Positions 34,700 through 48,100 of a stretch of DNA of 64,000 nt are shown in pieces. This DNA is from Diphasiastrum complanatum. Its lineage: Eukaryota > Streptophyta > Lycopodiopsida > Lycopodiales > Lycopodiaceae. Each line of letters opens with the position of its first letter. Positions within the stretch are counted from its first letter, which is position 1. The position numbers and the translations under genes are program-made. The stretch covers positions 8,139,411 to 8,203,410 of the forward strand of contig CM055097.1 in the NCBI GenBank assembly GCA_029204225.1, read 5' to 3'. The notes beneath the pieces were generated by a model that made no database searches, was not told the origin of the DNA, and saw nothing but the letters and a program-made list of their open reading frames with translations.

Positions 34700-35580
34700 A
34701 GAATCACTTGCTTGCAATGAGAATGTTGTTTGCTTGAGTTCAGTAATTGCAAGTATCTAACTAGTGAATGAATTGACGTAGAGTATGGGTCGATTGTGCA
34801 TTAAAGTGAATCGTTTTTAGCACAAAAAATTCAGTCCGGAATCGTAATATTTTATAAACAGATGCGGCATGGCTAATTAGAACAATGATTGTCTATTTCC
34901 AACTTGTTTAGGAAAAGTGTTAAGTAAATAACTTTGTTTCGTACTGATTTAGAATGTGTTGTACGGAGAGAACCGTAAGTTGGGTAGTTAACGTGTTGAT
35001 GAGTTAGATTTATCAAACGTCTATATGGAATCGTCAAGTTTTTGAAGTGTTTCTTACGTTTTTTCCATTATGAAGCGTATTAATTGGACCCGACCTCTGT
35101 GAAACACCAGAGCGGGCCGTCCACCATCCACGGTTGAAATACACCGCCTTGGTTAAGCGCCACACTAGTCACACACGCCATTGGTACTGTCTAGCAAAAT
35201 ACCTAGACCCGACGGTCGGCGAAAATACCACCGCTTAGCAAACAAAGCGGTGCGTACAACTTGCACCCCACGAGCACATCATAGACAGTAAATCGATTTC
35301 CAGCCCATGCAAGATTTTTTACTAACTGTAAGCCGAATTCAATGGGGAAAGAGATATTAGCAAGATCCTAACGCAAATTAGTGATCTTAAGTTTTACGGA
35401 ACTAGGACCCTAGAAAGCTAGTGAATCATTGCATCAAAAGTACTAGCACCCTCTCCTTACAGTCATACTTCTAAGAGTCTGGAACACTCTCATTGGCTCG
35501 GGAGCACGGGGTAACAGAGGAAGCCCCCGGGATTGGATGTGGTAGGACCTTCGTTACTCACGTAGGGCATAGCCACCATC
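34700..35580. other. unassigned segment between inverted element halves
   Basis: More GC-rich than its surroundings, with no clear open frame. The likely right breakpoint of the inversion proposed for this complex lies in or at the edge of this stretch. Origin not recognised. Confidence 0.35.
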
Positions 35581-35584
35581 AGTA

Positions 35585-37145
35585 GTGGTGTCCCTTGACT
35601 TTTTTAGGACGTTTTGGCTGGACCAATCCCCTGCCGGAAATGGCTCTAACAACCAGCTCCAACTGAAGGTATCCAACATGCAGCAAACCATCGATACCCT
35701 CAAAGCCGAGAAGGATGAGGCTGTAGCAAATTCACAAGCAACACGTTTTGCTATGAAGGAACAGTTGGAAATGGTAGACTTCAACGACTTCGCACCACCA
35801 GCTATCCCTAAGGGAACTGCCATTCCAGTGGTGGCCTATCAAACGTTGGCCCAAGAGCTGAAAGCCACGACGGAGCAACACGCAAAATTACAACAATCAT
35901 ACATTGCCTCCATCGAGGCCCTAAACCAGCACATAGCCACCCTAGAAGAACGCTTAAAGGTTGTTGACCAGTCGACATCGTCGGTTCATGCAGAGCACGC
36001 CCAATTTCATGATTCGGGACACCACTTTGATGGACTTGATGGTGGAGATGGCGCAAGATTTCAACAGCCTCCTCTTGCAACTCAAGGCTCCGCATTTCAA
36101 AGCCAACCCCTGGGGCAAGGAGCTCAAACACCAACCAATCCATCGGGCTCTGGAGGTACTAGCTCCCAACATTTTCTTATCCTTTCCACCACTTCTAACC
36201 CCCTCGACACCACTAACCCCACTTTCATTCCACGACACTTTTCATCTAAATCACAATGCATTGCAGAAGCTAACCTCTCACCTCCTCTATCTCCTGATCC
36301 CGATCCACAAATCGCACATGAGATTGCCTCTGAAGCCCCCACCATCCGGCACATAATTACGCCCACAGAACCAAGCAAGGAGTTGCGCGTCTCTCAGGAG
36401 TTTGCAAAGAAGTACCCAACAACGAAAGAGTGAGGTGGCTACATACTGCCAGATTTGGACCAGTGTCAAACACATAAAACAGCAGTCAAACTCCTGGATC
36501 CACAACCTCTCTGGCACCATGCTCTTCCTACAAAGTAAGACCTCGATGGCACGGTATCTCGAAGCTCCCTCCTACATGCCTACCAATCCTTATTACTATC
36601 CAGTAGCGAGGTGAGAATCGTTTCCTGCCACCAAGGTCAAGAATAGAATCTTTTGGCCTAAGCTTATAGGAGTCGACACCGGCAACTTGGCCGAAGACAT
36701 GGTCACCAACTGCCGAGTCTTCTACCAGAAGCACCATGGCAATCCTGATCGCGATGTCAGATATTTTGCGGATAATTGCGGCCTGGTGGCATTTTTGGCA
36801 GAACTCAGAGGTTTTTGGGATCGAGGGTTACCTCCAATTGCCCTTGACATCAATAAACCCTTGCGCATGCAAGACGACCATATCAACGTTGCAAGGCTCT
36901 ATTATCGTGCTGCACTTACTTCCGCCTTGCACGGATATGGTGGAGCTATGGAAAACCCATAATTTTCTCCAGGGTATGCTCCATTATTACAAACCCATGC
37001 CCTTCCTGAATAAGTTACGGTGGCAAATGTTGGAGGGCATCGGGACGACCATCTACCACTCCCGACAACAACAGTCTCACCTCCAAGAAGCACAAAAAAT
37101 CCAGGACGAAAAGGCGTCGATTGGTGTGGGACCACCAATCCAATA
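35585..37145 (+). mobile_element. gag-like region of the same non-autonomous LTR element (direct half)
   Basis: A 282-codon frame (35585-36433) contains a coiled-coil-like segment (LKVSNMQQTIDTLKAEKDEA, then ALNQHIATLEERLK) and a Pro/Ser/Thr-rich tail. After stops, 36640-36960 encodes a further segment (NCRVFYQKHHGNPDRDVRYF). No pol domains are present. It ends beside a polypurine tract (aaggagggggataa, 37144-37158) and an LTR, so it is the 3' half of an LTR element whose 5' half probably lies inverted at 31636-34049. Confidence 0.6.
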
Positions 37146-37158
37146 AGGAGGGGGATAA

Positions 37159-37963
37159 TGTTAGCAATTGTGCTAACACAAAGAAAATAAAAAAATAATA
37201 AAACTCTGTGGCATGTGTTTCGTAAGACGTATGAGTATCTGTCAATAAACTTCAAGCCATGGCATGTGTTTTGTAAGTCCATGAGTAGAAGCTTAAATAA
37301 TAGTAAAATAGCTTAAACTTAGATTTAGAACTTAGACTTAGGAAACTTAAGATTAGAAATATTTTATCTTAAGTTGTCCTAAGTTAAGAAAATTGAAGTT
37401 CTGAATCCTAAGTTAGAAGATCTAGAAAGGCTAGAAATAGATTAGTCCCATAAGTTAGTAGACACTTATGGAAGACCCTCCTTGCCATAAAAGGAGAGGT
37501 ATTTGCATTGTAAATGACACTTTTGAGATTAAGCTATCTTGCTCTCTATTTTGGAGAATTATCATTCTATTTCATTTGTGTTCCCCTTGGGAAAGGTGCA
37601 TAGCTTGAGAGAAGGTGCTCGGGCCTCCTCTTGCCTCCTTTTCATCAGTTTTATTGTGGCATGTTCATTATTGCTTATTTGTTTAGTATTAGCCACAATC
37701 TCATTTTATTACCCTTAAGGTGTTAATCTAGGATTAGTCTAGTCACCTTGCTAGTTGGGTAAGCCTTAGCAAGGATTTTCATTGCTGCTACTAATTAGTT
37801 TATTTCTGTTTCGAGCACTAGTTGGGTAAGCCTTAGTGCTCTCATTCCTTCATATTTCTGTTGAAGCTTTTGTAGAAACTTAAAAAGTGGACGAATCTCT
37901 ACATCCCTATACTACAGTCGTAAGTAGATCTAGCCACCGCACTCACTAGAAATACTTTCAACA
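37159..37963 (+). repeat. LTR (3' LTR)
   Basis: 805 bases from TGTTAGCAATTG to TTTCAACA, preceded by a polypurine tract. It matches the LTR at 33318-34049 in reverse complement. Inside are two 'ctagttgggtaagccttag' repeats near 37750 and 37820. Confidence 0.88.
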
Positions 37964-38007
37964 ATATTCTACTTTTAGGACGAGAGTTAGAATTAAAGTA
38001 GAACTAC

Positions 38008-38289
38008 TGTGTTACTGTACCGTGGGTCCTATCAGTGGATAAGGACTAGTTGGCCTCGCCACAAGGCGAGTCGACGGGACACGTGTCCCGTCAACGGCAA
38101 CCTGGGCCATGCATGGGTTGTCATAGCAAAAAACTATATGTACATTGTATTTTGGTTTTGAGATATACGGTTGCTACATGAGCTTGGAGTGGAGAGTGCT
38201 TTCTGTCTGTGTTACTATGCTGCATGATCTGTAATCGTGTTTGGAGCAAATCCTAAGTAAAGGGGTATTGACTTTCATTTTTTTCTACA
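38008..38289 (+). repeat. possible solo LTR
   Basis: Starts TGTGTTACTG and ends TTTTTCTACA (TG...CA). It lies between the 3' LTR and the Helitron Rep fragment and contains a strong palindrome. No second copy was found in the window, so this is only a suggestion; it may be the copia LTR. Confidence 0.3.
38056..38092. repeat. two adjacent perfect inverted repeats, one with a CACGTG centre
   Basis: CTCGCC-acaa-GGCGAG (38056-38071) is followed after one base by GACGGGACACGTGTCCCGTC (38073-38092), a perfect 20-base palindrome. Probably part of an LTR promoter. Confidence 0.9.
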
Positions 38290-38387
38290 TCATTGTACAT
38301 ACTCTAGAATTCGTAGAATGTTAAATTTTCCAATTGTATAGGTCTATATGTGTAAACATCAGTTGGGTGAAACATCAATGTATTATT

Positions 38388-39838
38388 TCAACTGATATAT
38401 CTACATCTAAGACTTGGAGGAGATCTATTAACATAATGAACAACCTCACTTCTTTTTATCAAACAAGCAAATGTTATTTCAAGTAGACTTGTTGGCTTTG
38501 TTAAGATTGATGATGTAATTAGCTTCAACATGTTGTTGTCCATGTGTTCCAATCCTATTTGTTTTGCATCCTCTATATTTAGATTCAAATGTCTAGATGG
38601 TTCGGACTTCATAGCATATTTTAGAATGTAGTATGACCAGTTTGTGTTGGAAATCCTTTGTAAGTTCATGTGCACTTTCCAAAGAAAGAGTATAGTTGGG
38701 TGATATGGTACTACATTCCTATCTTCATGTCTAGGTTGATAATATCCAATTTCTATTTTTAGAGCTTAGATGTGTTGGTGATGAAGATAGTTCAAATGGA
38801 AATCCATATTTGCATGGATTTCTTCTGTTGTCTGTATTGTGCAATTTTTTTTGACAATAGTGGATCTATTTTTTAACAACCGAATTGTATAGCTCTCTAT
38901 CAGATTCATTAACAGGCTCCTCAAATTTGTGTAGTTGGTCATTCCATTTTGTTGGAATACATGCAACAATTTCATTTGAAATTGTTTCCACATCCTCTTC
39001 TTCGATCCAGAACATGATATGTGCATGAATTGATCCTCTATTTTGGATCTTATATCGAATCACATGGTCTTTGATCCTGCCCAACAAAAAGTGCTTTGAG
39101 AGCAAATAATCTTTCATAAATCTTTCCAATCGAGCCACAAATAGCATCGCGCACTAAATCGGACAATTTCACCAATCGAAATCCATGTTTATTTGTTGTG
39201 CAATCTTTTCTATTTCAGTGATTTCAAACCATCTTGTTTGTATCTGAATTTTTGTCTGCAGTCAATGTCAAACAAAATTGAGGAAGTTCCCAATGTTCAA
39301 CCATTGTTAGAAGATCTTTTAAATTGCGTCTATGCCAAGATGTTGTGTTTGGAATCTCAGTTGGCAGAGTATATTTTAAAACATGAATGACTATTTGTTG
39401 TTCAGATGCTTTTTTATTCTTTGAGAGATAGTTGATTATATCTCTTTGTAATACTAGTGATGGGACACTACTTGATATCAAAATTGCTTGTCTAATTTGG
39501 TATAAGACTATTATGTAGGGCAAATATAATGTAAAAAGAGAAAAGAAAGAACTTGCTCGCAAGCTAGCATAATGAAGGAAGCTAATATTTCCATCATAAA
39601 ATCCATGAGCAAATGGAAATAAAAAAGGAAACGGGCTTGTTTCTAATATTAAGGTAGGTTCATCATGACACTGATTATTATTTACAAGTTGCATATGTTT
39701 TGAATAGATTTTGTTGTTGTTTCTTAGTTTTACATTTGAATCTTGATAAATATCATGATGGCGTTTGTCATTATGCCTCGATAATGGGGCTATATCTTCT
39801 AGCGGAACATATGATTTTTGGAGGGGATCAACAATCAT
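38388..39838 (-). pseudogene. Helitron Rep-like (HUH) fragment
   Basis: Minus-strand frames in order. The first reads FPFLFPFAHGFYDG and, further on, WELPQFCLTLTADKNSDTNK, as in Helitron-like N domains. The next reads IQNRGSIHAHIMFWIEEED, where HAH is the HUH metal-binding motif of the rolling-circle nuclease. The last reads ILKYAMKSEPS and VHYVNRSPPSLRCRY, as at the end of Rep regions. Frame breaks lie near 39230, 38870 and 38700, so it is inactive. It pairs with the helicase fragment at 29592-30540 on the same strand; the intervening 8 kb are LTR-element insertions. Confidence 0.8.
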
Positions 39839-42800
39839 GGTTTCATATGGAACATTGCCAGAGACAAGGTGATCGATGGATCATAGAGAGATGAAGGCTA
39901 AACTATTGTCAGAAGAATTTTTATCATAGATGGTGTAAAATCATGCAAATAGTGGATTATTTTGCAAGTTTTGTTCTAGCAATCTATGAAGGGACTTTTT
40001 TTTTCCGAGGACTCATTTTCGATATGTAAATGCAATTGCATTATCAAACAATGATTTCCTCATGATCCACCCTTCTGAACAAGATTTGTATCATCTTTTC
40101 ATTTCGATCGAAACATCAACAAAAGTTAGATTTTGGACTAGAAAAGGCTCCAATCGCAATATGCTTTGTATATATTCGGACGATTGAATACACTGTCATG
40201 TATTCTATGTTTATTTTTGACACAACTATTACACATACCATGTTTTCTTTGATTTGTTTTCATATGTATATTTCCATAAAAATGTAATGGTTATCGCGTA
40301 TGGAGGTATATTATCAATTTCTAGTATGTTTTTGTTGCAGATGCGGTCCACGAAAAAAATTGAGCTACCACAGGTGAACAACATTTTATAGATTTCACTA
40401 GATTCATCCCTATTTCCAACCATTGATTATTCATCTCTGAAATTTCCACTCTCGTCTTGTTGAAGAGTCTAAAATTTGTCTCTTTCTTTTTTCAATATTC
40501 TTTGTCTAGCAAGCAAACGTTTGTGTTTCATGGTTGATGTCATGAATGCATTCTAAGAAACAAAAATGGTTGCAAGTAAAATACTTATGTACAATCTATA
40601 TGCAAAAAATGAAGTTTGCAATATGCGTCTTTCAACTAAAAAGTTGCAAAATGAGATAATAAATTTACTAGTTCATGTACTCAAAAGAGGAGGTGGTCTT
40701 TATACAAAGACCTGCAAACATATAAACATATGAAACGATCATTTATGATTGTAGAACAGCAAACAAAGAACAATTCAAGAAAAAATATTTTCAACAGATT
40801 TGAAGTTTTTCCAATTTGATTTTTCATGGTAGAAGGACACATTGCAAAATGTATCATAAGAAATAAATTGTAGCAAGTATTCTAAGAACTTTGAGGGAAA
40901 AAGAATTTTTAACAAAACAATTTAATCAATTGCTAACTTCATAAAACATCAAGGTTGTCGTAATTTTCTTATAAATTCAATGTCGTCAAATATCTATAGA
41001 AAAACATATATCCAAAGCAAACTACATTGCAATGTTTAGCGTCGAGGGTGAAGAAAAGGATGGTTGAAATGTAACACAAGTTATGTATCTGTCGTGGAAC
41101 TTCGTGCATGAGGTATTAGAGCACGATGACTATCTAGAGTTTTATGACTACAATTTAATGTACTTGTCTTTATTCACATTTCTATATCATCTCACTATAC
41201 ATGCATTTGTATCTCTTTCAACATATATTCATTTCAAATTGATGAAATAGTGTCAATCATATGCGAATGATCTTTTTCAAATTGTTACTACAGTTAAAGT
41301 TGTTAGTTTTGTTTTGTTGGCATGTTGCCATGAAGAGGTGGCAATTGTCCTCTTCAAAATTTTCAAGAAGGAGATTATGCCTGTCTCCTTGCAATTTCGC
41401 AGCATGATATTTGAACTTTGAAGTTTGCCAAAGAAAAGATCGTTCGCATCCAATTGAAATTTTTTTAATGTGAAATGGTATAGACTCATGAAGCCTAGAA
41501 ATATTTTTCCATAACTCTATTTCATTATGAAACTCATAAACAACTACTATTCAATGTTATGATTGGCAAGTAAATATCTATCAAGTGTTTCATGCAACCA
41601 AAAGGATATCTATGGAACAATGTTAAAATTCACAATCTAGTTTGGACCATTTTTGGTCACATGCATTGTAATTGGCAATATGGCCATATAAATAGATGCC
41701 ACACATGCCAAATAGCATGAAATGCTTTTCATTAGATCAAAGCAAATGCTTGTGAGCAACCTCTCTCTCTCTCTTATTCTCTTTCACCTCTACTCATGGA
41801 TTGTGTGATTAATGTTAGGTTGATGATAGAATAGTTTGGGGTTAGTGTTAGAGTGAATGTGGTTAGAAAAGCAGCTAAAGTAGCCAACTTAATATAGTTA
41901 GAGCCCTATCCTCGTGGAACTAACACTTTTGACAGGCAGAGGGTGGCTCACGCTAAACTACGACCCTACAAAAAGTCAAGCATCGATGCATTGTTTTAGG
42001 CATACCAAGGCTTGCCAATGTCAGTATAAAGATACTTAGCCTGTGCATAGCAACAAACAGACCATAAAGATTAACAATGTGGATCATTTTGAAGGGACCC
42101 AAGAGCTTTTGAAGTTTGTTTCACCTTGCAACTTCATTAAAAAAATTTCAATTTCAAGGGACCCAAGACCCAAAATTGTTTGAAAAGTGAAGTTTCTTCA
42201 CTATAAAAAAATAGTTCATTTTCTAAAAAGGCCCTTACTTCTACCTCCTTTAACCGTTTTGGACCAAACGAAGGGCTATGGACTCCAAACGAAGGGCACA
42301 TGAACTGTACCTGCAAGTATGGTACCGCAAAAACAGAGTGTTAATTGTGGCCAAGATCCAATCAAAGACAAGCAAAGAGATTAAGAAGTGATTTGTCCTG
42401 TCATGTCACACAGTAGTTCAATCCCAAGGGAACAATGTCTATTAACAAAGTGTCATGCAAGCTTATGATGATAGCCTAACATCTAACAAGCATTAACCCT
42501 AATCATCAAAGATCAATGATGGAAAAAGTGTGTGTGATGTGACCAACGTGGCACCATTTCAAGAGTTGGAGTGTGCTAGATATGTGTGTGTGTGTGTGTG
42601 TGTGTGTACCTTTCACGCAGCTAGATAACATGTATAATTACATATAAAGATGGAGCTTGTCTTGAGATAAAAGCCTATGTGAAGCTATACTTTTGTCCCA
42701 TCATAAAAATGGAATGTTTCTGTTGTCGGTTATGTATTGCCATAACTCATACATGATATATATTTTCGCTTAAAAACTCGAATAAAAAGTCAGGTTGGAG

Positions 42801-44052
42801 AGGTTAGAGAAGGATGGGGGCAATGATGGAGAGAAGGAATTTTTTGGAAGGTAGTGAAGTCACATCATTGTTCGATATTTTTGTTGTTGTAGGTGATTGG
42901 TTATTTTTGCAAGTTATCAACAACTTCTTCAGTATGTTGGGTGCAAAATTTCTAAAGCGAAATTAGGATTTCCAACCTAAAAAATGAGGAATAACTTCAT
43001 AATGAGAGAAAATTCAACTTTTGGAGCTTGTAAATACTATTGTACAACATGACAGAGTGCTCCTTAACATTAGTGGATAATTTTCATCAAATTTTTAGTA
43101 ACATGTGTAGCCAAGTTGACTTAATTGATTCCATACATCAAAACATAACTTATGTAAAAAGAAACATTCTTCAAATCACAAAGGTTAGCTATTGAGTTTG
43201 CATTTTTTTTATACAAAAGCATTGGCCATTGTTATACCTTTGAAAAAAGCTCCCATATCGAGCCCACAACATGCAACATAATTTGCTTGTTTATCAGCAA
43301 CTCTCCTCTTCAAATAATTGTCAATAATTTAATAATATTTGCTATTTTCATCATAGTGGAGACCTTCAAATTCTGAATTTGTATTGTAGACAGTCTCTCA
43401 AAAGACGAGCTAATTGCATGTGAATCCTCTTTTGAATATATTGTAGATGTGTTCATTATGTTGGAAGCTTGAGAAGATGATGCAATGCAATTCGGGACCT
43501 TAAAGATTATAGTAGAAAATGAATATGGAATCAGAAGGACCACATGGGAGCTTACAATATTTGGATAAATAATGTGCGCTTGCCTAGAACAGGATTCAAA
43601 AAGACAATGACAACCATAAAGAAATATCCAAATCATCCAATTCTATAGCTAGAAATAAATTAGATTTTAGATTATAATTGATGCAAACCATTATTTTTAT
43701 TGGTTTCATTTTGAATTAGTGCTTTTATTCTGATTTTGGTTTGGGTATGATTGATTGTTCACTGTATCTCCACGTGACAATTCTAGTTGGATTGTCGATA
43801 TCCTATGCAATTTTTTCTTGATTGGGGTTGAAGATAGAAGAAATTCAACCCTAAAACTCCACTCATTCTGAATCAAAAAACTTCCTCGTGGACTTGGTGA
43901 CATTTGTGGATTCCTAGTACTGCTACAAACAAGCACAACTCTTCTGTTTCATCTTGCTTGATAACACTCTTCTGGTACAAGATTATCCATCTATGTTTTA
44001 CTTCAAGATGTCTGCAACTTATAGGTTGCTCATTCCATTGTCAATCTTAGTT
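39839..44052. other. probable Helitron 5' part and intergenic DNA, no gene recognised
   Basis: AT-rich. Minus-strand frames at 40229-40423 and 41277-41489 could be the poorly conserved N-terminal part of the Helitron protein but show no diagnostic motif. The words 'aagggacccaaga' repeat near 42096 and 42155. The right end of the Helitron could not be located. Confidence 0.3.
42583..42608. repeat. (TG)n microsatellite
   Basis: Thirteen uninterrupted TG units. Confidence 0.9.
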
Positions 44053-44237
44053 GCCCGTGTTCCAGAACGCATTCCGTTCCGGAACGATGCCCTCAAACAA
44101 AAAAAAAAATACGTTTTTTTAACTAAGGATTTAATTCATATAAATAATTAAAATAATTAAATTTATATGAATATCGTTCCTACCAGGAACGTTCCGGAAC
44201 GTACAGAACGTTCCGACCCATTTTGGTCGGAACGGGC
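44053..44237. mobile_element. fold-back (MITE-like) element with GAA/TTC-rich arms
   Basis: About 185 bases bounded by GCCCGTGTTCC on the left and GGAACGGGC on the right. Inward, GGAACGAT (near 44081) pairs with ATCGTTCC (near 44172), and TTCATATAAAT pairs exactly with ATTTATATGAA around an AT-rich centre. The arms are made of GAA/TTC words, including GAACGTTCCGGAACG near 44187. That fits the consensus heat-shock element (alternating nGAAn units). No coding sequence and no clear target-site duplication. Confidence 0.6.
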
Positions 44238-45139
44238 TTCTAAGTTGTCAATAGTCAGCTACGTCTCACATAAGGCAGGTGATAGAGTGAGGAAATGATA
44301 TCCTCCCCTCATAACAGTTTTTGATTTCCATTGTCTGCTTCCCAAAAGCAGGAGATAAACCTATGTGGAACAAATAAATTTTGGGGGCACGTCAACGCAA
44401 GGATTTCTTATCGAATCGGTCTTATGTTGATTGAACTGTATGAAATCGACAGAAGTACCATAAACACCCAGATGTGATATCAGAATTGGCATTCAGATAC
44501 TCTTTAGAAGCATTCTCAACCAATCTGTGAGAACATTATAGAGTTAAGCAGCACAACCAAGTTTACGCATCATTTTCATATGTATCATGAATGAGAATAG
44601 CTAGAAACAGGGTATTACACATGAAAGCTTAACAGATTGGTAGACAGAAACCTTTAGTAAAAGCTAGTGTGCCAGATAAAGACATTTGAAAAACACTCTG
44701 AAAATTGAGCAACGAAGGTCAGTTCTTTTCATGAATGTTGAATGATTAAAGAAGAAGAATGCTTCATAGTGCAGGCCACTCATTTTACTCATGCTGCACC
44801 CATGGGAGTTCGTTGAACAGTAGAATGCCACAGTTAATAGGGATTGACCTCGGCCAAGTGCCTGCTCTTGTTAATTGAACGTATAAGAAATATCACTTTT
44901 AAACCTCTTTAAAAGCCATGGATTTTGAATTGACCTCAAGCACAAATGATTTTCGCTACCTTTGCAAAAGCAAACTCAGCACCCAATACAGTGTGCCGTA
45001 CCCAGTAAAGAGTTCTATTGCCACTTTACATCGAATCATGCAGGTCTGAATCTTTTCCAACTTTTCACCAGTTATGTGGAAATGATCACGTGACAATCCT
45101 CCCTCCAGCTGCTGTAGCATTCATTTCAAAACTCCAATG
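44238..45139. other. 3' flank of RRP15-like gene, no gene recognised
   Basis: Unremarkable AT-rich DNA downstream (minus strand) of the RRP15-like stop codon; it probably contains its 3' UTR. Confidence 0.4.
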
Positions 45140-48100
45140 TTATTCGCTGTCACTTCCATGGGGCAAACTAGTATCACTGTTGACGCCAGTTGCAAATGCC
45201 AAGTGGTCAATTGCAGCATCCTGCAGGATACACAAAAGCCCATGAAAGGTATCAATAAAGTAATACTAAACCAAAAACTACCTACTACTACATTACTAGA
45301 AACAAAAACCATCCACAACAAAGCTCTCTAATCATAGTTGCAAACAATGTTGACAATCTTGAATCGACAAATCAGAAGGTTTTTCAATGGTGTGTATCAA
45401 TTTGCTATCACAAGACTGGTAATCTTAAAAATTTGTATAGGATTTTTGGACATATAACGCATAAACATTTATGCAAGTTCAAACATGCATATCAAAGTTC
45501 AACAAGTCAAGATGTGCTTGTAAGTTTTCAGCCATGATTCTATGAGTGACCAATTGCAACTCTATTACTAACAAAAACAATCCCGGAAGATGAGAGGTTT
45601 AGAGTTGAAACAATTATACATTACAAAGTAGAGGCTTTTGTCAGCTGAAAAGCACACGCACATGCACATATATCTTGGCAATTGAATTCAGGGCCAACAA
45701 CAGAGCCTCGCCAGGACCACAAAAAAAGCAGATTAAATACAAGCTTTTCTTGGGACCATGTAGCTAACATTGATAGCTTTCACAGGTAGTTGCACAGCCA
45801 GCATTGCATCGTAACCCTAAGATTCTCAAATGTAGGTCTCAGACGTTTATCCTGATTGGAGCAAGTATCTTACAACATATGAATCAGTCTAATAGCTTCC
45901 AAAAGCCTTCGCTCTAACTGACTGACCAACAAGTAGGTACTAGATTGTTTTAATCAGGCCAAGGAAAAAAACCATTACTGAATGACCCCACTGAGACTTA
46001 CTCATGAAAATGCAATGCAAAGTTCAGAAATCAATGTCAAAGTAGTACAATCCTCAAGCAATGATAACTGCCAATACTAGAAGATTAAGCAAGCAAATTC
46101 CACAGAAAACAATGTAAAAAGCAATTAAGCTCACCACCTTTTTGTCCCATTCCTTCAACGTTGACCTTCCCAGCATAAAATTATCCTGCAGAACAGTCCA
46201 CCCTGGCTTTTCTCCAGATACAACATCCCTCCGCTACAAAATCACAATCAGATAAGTATGTTCTCAATAAATGTCAACCAGAAAATGCTAAAGCATTAAA
46301 CAAAACTAGACTACATGGCTAGAAATCTGCATGAACACATCTTCTTGTTGAGCAGAACACTAGCTAGTTCAGAACAAGTTTCTCAGAATGTGCCTTTTGT
46401 TTACTTCCTATCGTAGGAAGCATAAATGTCTAAGATAGGTATGGACCCAAAGATATTCTATCCAAACTTGCTTTTATTGTCTTATCCTACTGTTGGGGTG
46501 AACCTCACTTGTGTATCTGTACCAGGGTAATCTACACCTTCACTCTAGCAAGACTTTAAAGTAAAGCCTGTTGAAATATAATACCTGTTTTACCCTAGTG
46601 GCTCTAAGCACTTACATGGTTTTATGTTCTGTATTTGTCATGGGGACAATTTCATTGTAAATACATTGTAGCCCTCTTTGTAAGTTAAAAGAAGTGAGTG
46701 TAAGTTGGGTACCAAGTGTGCATGCCATGTGATAAGACTCAATTTGGTGATGACACCTCAATCGTACCTAATTATGTAAGGGAGGATTCACCCTCAAGGA
46801 GGCCTACGCCCTCCTATAATCAATCAAGCATTTGGTGTTCCAACTTGGTTTCTTGCGGTGCGCAAGCTTCCCATAGCTAGTTTCCTTCAAGCTTTCATTT
46901 GTCGTGTTCATTATTGAGGTTAACATACTTTCCTTAATGTTCATCATGGTATCAGAGCAGGTTATTTAGCCTATGATCTGCGAAAATTTGGAAACTTTAG
47001 ATCATTTTTCAAATTTCAGACTGAGGAGCTTAACTTGAAAGTGGCACACTTTCAATAGAGCGGTCAGTTTTCAGAACAGGAAGCATAGTTGGACAGCTGG
47101 TGATAAGAGGAGCACAGCCATACCAAAATCTTTGGATTCTAAGCAACTTCCCAAAAGTTGGAGAAAGCAGCTTGTGGAGAAGTAGGGCGCACTTTCTGTA
47201 AGGAGATTCGATCAGGGTGCAAAGTGGAACTTGTGCAAGGCATAGCAGGGCCATGCTGTATGGCAAAGACAAGAACAACAGCAGTTGGGTATTAGACAAG
47301 TGGCATAATACCCTAGTTTGGATGAAACCCTAGTTTCTTGAAGCACCTTAGTTCTTGAGTATTTTTCAAAATTTTCTTTTGTTTGATTGAAGAATAAATC
47401 ATGGCTGACTTGAGTGAGAGCTCAGAGTCTACTCAATGAGTCAAGTAGATTGGATGCAACCAATTACAGGGTGTGGAAGTTTCAAATGCAAAACATTCTC
47501 ATGGATAGAGAATGTTGGGACATAGTCACATGGCTTGAGCCTATTCTAGATTCTGAGCCTGAGTTGAAAAATTACATCAAGAGAGGATCAGAAGCACATC
47601 GTATCATCAACCTTTATAAGGTGTGTTGTAGGACCTCGTGAGGCTTGGGAGATAATGAGGTTCACGTATGAGGTAAGGGAGAGCCCTCCCTCATTTGAAG
47701 AATTGTGCGCTTTACTCATGCATGAAGAATTGAGGAGAAAGAACCTTTTTAATAGGGAAGGTAATGATGAGCAAGCATTTGCTTCAAAGAAGAAGACCCA
47801 TTTTTCAAAGGCAAGAAAAAGGGCAAATTCAACGTTGGTGATTCGACACAAAATCTTGAGTAACAGATGGGTCAAATGCAAGTTTTGGATACACAAAGTT
47901 CTGGTCCTTCATCTATGCCAAAAAGAAAGGGCAATTGCGACATATACAATGATTTTGCTTTTGAATGTGGTAAGAAGCAAAGTGAAAGGAAGGCAAGAAG
48001 CAAACAGGTCACTTTGCTAAGAAGGTTGCAAATAGCAACAATGAAGACATTGGACAATTTGAACTCTTCACTGCACGTTGGCAACTCAAGCCATGAGTGT

